From contig NZ_CP178543.1 of NCBI RefSeq assembly GCF_047276495.1, forward strand, positions 744,001 through 808,000: a DNA stretch of 64,000 nucleotides, given 5' to 3'. Origin of the DNA: Capilliphycus salinus (GTDB lineage Bacteria; Cyanobacteriota; Cyanobacteriia; Cyanobacteriales; Microcoleaceae). Under the pieces are notes generated by a model. It was not told where the DNA came from, ran no database searches, and saw nothing but the letters and a program-made list of their open reading frames with translations. Position numbers and translations under genes: made by a program. Below are positions 61,705 through 64,000 of this stretch, piece after piece (within the stretch, counting starts at the first letter, position 1; each line of letters begins with the position of its first letter).

Positions 61705-64000
61705 ATGAATGACAATCTAACTAACGGAAACCAAATTCAAATTGAAGATGATCGCACGGGAATTGATGTTCAAACCCTAAAACGAGCCTTTTCAGATAAT
61801 CTTTTTTATGCCTTGGGGAAATTTCCGGAAATTGCCACCAAAAATGATTTTTATATGGCGTTAGCTTATACGGTACGCGATCGCCTGTTGCGACGGTGGT
61901 TAAACTCCCAAGAAACCTATCTCAAACAGGATGTTAAAATCGTCTGTTATTTCTCAGCAGAATATCTGATCGGCCCCCAGTTAGGCAAGAATTTAATCAA
62001 TTTAGCAATAGTCGAACAAGTTCGTCAAGCTGTAGAAGAATGTGGATTAAACTTAGATGATTTAATCGAACAAGAAGAAGAACCAGGTCTGGGAAATGGC
62101 GGTTTGGGAAGGCTAGCCGCCTGTTATATGGATTCAATGGCAACCCTAAATATTCCGGCAATTGGTTACGGAATTCGCTATGAATTTGGCATTTTCGATC
62201 AGGAAATTTGCGAAGGTTGGCAAGTTGAAATCACCGATAAATGGTTGCGTTATGGTAATCCTTGGGAAATTCCCCGCACAGAAGCCACTGTCGAGGTTGG
62301 GTTGGGCGGTTATACCGAATCTTTTTATGATGAAAACAACCGTTATCGAGTGCGTTGGCTTCCCGATCGTACCGTTAAAGGTGTTCCTTATGATACCCCG
62401 ATTTTAGGCTATAAAACCAACACCGCCAACACCCTGAGATTGTGGAAAGCGGAAGCCCCAGAATCTTTTAATTTTCAAGCCTTTAATGTCGGGGATTACT
62501 ACGGCGCCGTTAACGAAAAAACCTACTCCGAAAATATTACCAAAGTTCTCTATCCCAACGATGAACCGATCCAAGGAAAACAACTGCGTTTAGAACAACA
62601 ATTCTTTTTTGTTTCCTGTTCGTTGCAGGATATGATTCGCCTGCATTTAGCAACTCAAGAAAATCTCGATAATTTCGGCGAACTCTTTGCCGCCCAACTC
62701 AATGATACTCATCCTTCTATTGGGGTTGCGGAATTAATGCGGTTATTGATGGATGTGCATGATTATGAGTGGGAACAAGCCTGGGAAATTACTCAAAAAA
62801 CCTTTGCCTACACCAACCATACTTTATTACCCGAAGCCCTAGAAAAATGGTCTTTGGGTTTATTTGGTTCTTTACTTCCCCGCCATCTAGAAATTATCTA
62901 CGAAATTAATCGTCGTTTCCTCCATGAAATTCGCACTCATTATCCCAACGATGTCAGTAAACTCTCCAACTTTTCTTTAATTGATGAAACCGGGGAAAAA
63001 TACGTTCGGATGGCTCATTTAGCCTGCGTGGGTTCTCATGCCATTAATGGAGTTGCCGATCTCCATACTCAGTTGTTGAAACAGGATGTATTGCGGGGTT
63101 TTTATGAACTTTTTCCCGAAAAATTTACCAACAAAACTAACGGCGTTACCCCCCGTCGTTGGATTGTGTTATCCAACCCGGAATTAACCGAGTTAATCAC
63201 TTCAAAAATAGGAGACAATTGGATTACCCATTTAGAAGAATTACAACAATTAGAACCTTTTGCGGACGATCCCAATTTTAGAAATGCTTGGCGACAAATG
63301 AAGCAACAGGTTAAAACTCGGTTGGCCCGTCGAATTGAAAAACGCTGTGGGATAACGGTTGATCCCAACTATTCTCTGTTTGATATTCACGTTAAACGCA
63401 TTCACGAATACAAACGCCAACATTTGAATGTTCTGCATATTATCACCCTCTACAACCGAATTAAGAAAAATCCCAACATCGATATTGTTCCCCGCACGTT
63501 TATTTTTGGCGGAAAAGCGGCGCCGAGTTACTTTATGGCAAAATTAATCATTAAACTGATTAATTCGGTTGGAGAAGTTGTTAATAATGACCCCGATGTG
63601 CGGGGACGTTTAAAAGTCGTTTTTATCCCCGACTACAACGTGACCAACTCTCAACCGGTTTATCCGGCGGCTGATTTATCCGAACAAATTTCGACCGCAG
63701 GAAAAGAGGCTTCGGGGACCGGAAATATGAAGTTTTCTCTTAACGGAGCCTTAACCATTGGAACGTTAGATGGGGCGAATGTGGAAATTCGTCAACAGGT
63801 TGGGGAAGAAAACTTTTTCCTGTTTGGTTTGAAAGCCGAAGAAGTTTCTCAAATGAAGTCTCAAGGCTATAATCCTTGGGAGTTTTACAGTTCTAATGAG
63901 GCGTTGCGAGAGGTTATTGATCAAATTTCATCCGGTTTATTTTCTCCCGAAGAGTCCAACCTGTTCAAACCTCTGGTAGACTCACTGTTATACCACGATG
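61705..64000 (+). CDS. glgP: Glycogen phosphorylase, cut by the window end
   Basis: The gene starts ATG at 61705 and is open to the end of the window (about 765 codons; family members have about 830-850), so the C-terminus is missing. Early regions include TVRDRLLRRWLNSQETYLKQ, YFSAEYLIGPQLGKNL and EEPGLGNGGLGRLAACYMDS. The PLP lysine lies in KEASGTGNMKFSLNGALTIG (about residue 676), with ANVEIRQQVGEENFFLFG after it. It releases glucose 1-phosphate from glycogen. It heads the carbon supply for the glk-eno-phosphoketolase genes upstream; no regulation is visible beyond the 247-bp leader. Confidence 0.97.
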   Translation, partial: MNDNLTNGNQIQIEDDRTGIDVQTLKRAFSDNLFYALGKFPEIATKNDFYMALAYTVRDRLLRRWLNSQETYLKQDVKIVCYFSAEYLIGPQLGKNLINLAIVEQVRQAVEECGLNLDDLIEQEEEPGLGNGGLGRLAACYMDSMATLNIPAIGYGIRYEFGIFDQEICEGWQVEITDKWLRYGNPWEIPRTEATVEVGLGGYTESFYDENNRYRVRWLPDRTVKGVPYDTPILGYKTNTANTLRLWKAEAPESFNFQAFNVGDYYGAVNEKTYSENITKVLYPNDEPIQGKQLRLEQQFFFVSCSLQDMIRLHLATQENLDNFGELFAAQLNDTHPSIGVAELMRLLMDVHDYEWEQAWEITQKTFAYTNHTLLPEALEKWSLGLFGSLLPRHLEIIYEINRRFLHEIRTHYPNDVSKLSNFSLIDETGEKYVRMAHLACVGSHAINGVADLHTQLLKQDVLRGFYELFPEKFTNKTNGVTPRRWIVLSNPELTELITSKIGDNWITHLEELQQLEPFADDPNFRNAWRQMKQQVKTRLARRIEKRCGITVDPNYSLFDIHVKRIHEYKRQHLNVLHIITLYNRIKKNPNIDIVPRTFIFGGKAAPSYFMAKLIIKLINSVGEVVNNDPDVRGRLKVVFIPDYNVTNSQPVYPAADLSEQISTAGKEASGTGNMKFSLNGALTIGTLDGANVEIRQQVGEENFFLFGLKAEEVSQMKSQGYNPWEFYSSNEALREVIDQISSGLFSPEESNLFKPLVDSLLYHD

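Noticed and set aside
1..64000. tRNA, rRNA, tmRNA or other RNA genes
   Set aside because: No cloverleaf with a GGTTCGA-type T-loop or known structural RNA was recognised by eye; a covariance-model scan would be decisive.

Overview
The window comes from a cyanobacterial chromosome, most likely a filamentous (Oscillatoria/Lyngbya/Planktothrix-like) species. The support is an NblA phycobilisome-degradation gene, a cyanoexosortase B locus, DUF1823 and other cyanobacteria-restricted small proteins, many GCGATCGC (HIP1-type) octamers, and intergenic heptanucleotide tandem repeats of the kind common in filamentous cyanobacteria. No rRNA, tRNA, CRISPR array or transposase gene was seen.

Layout. (1) 1-23.5 kb is an extracellular polysaccharide region. 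A minus-strand run encodes a Wzx-type flippase, a sulfotransferase and six glycosyltransferase-like proteins (one split by a frameshift), next to a Wzy/ExoQ-type polymerase. Two Wza/Wzc export pairs follow in opposite orientations, with a phosphopantetheinyl transferase between them. Cyanoexosortase B with its partner protein and a DegT-type aminotransferase close the region. The expected product is a Wzx/Wzy-dependent, possibly sulfated, exopolysaccharide. (2) 23.9-32.6 kb is mixed: a rhodanese-like protein without the catalytic cysteine, a peptidoglycan-binding protein, a MOSC protein, a 58-residue Cys-rich protein, a UbiA-like protein, nblA, a secreted PEP-CTERM metallophosphoesterase (a plausible exosortase client) and a ROK kinase. 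(3) 32.9-42.2 kb holds carB, an orphan PtuA/COG3950-like AAA ATPase embedded in hairpin-repeat arrays, a HicB-like antitoxin, clpC and DUF1823. (4) 42.4-64 kb is dominated by central carbon and fermentation enzymes: gap, pfkA, ackA, a histidine phosphatase, phosphoketolase, eno, glk, transaldolase with EF-hands, and glycogen phosphorylase (cut by the window end). Interspersed are a DUF928 protein, an RTX-type protein and a CHAT-CHASE2 protein. Together these enzymes can take glycogen or glucose through the EMP and phosphoketolase routes to acetyl phosphate, acetate and ATP, a logical dark or anoxic catabolic set.

The most unusual feature is the repeat content. Intergenic spaces carry more than 30 imperfect palindromes of about 60-66 bp, typically bounded by GTAG...CTAC and built on GGGGCGGGTT, GGGTGGGTCAGA, GGGTGGGTGACA, GGGTGCATCAGA or GTTGGGTT arms. 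They occur in tandem pairs, in an 86-bp-period array on both sides of the AAA ATPase, and as a double-hairpin unit of about 165 bp present three times before glk and once, inverted, after it. They resemble REP/BIME elements mobilised by RAYT-type Y1 transposases, but no such transposase is in the window. A second class, heptamer tandem repeats, abuts or enters the 3' ends of several genes.
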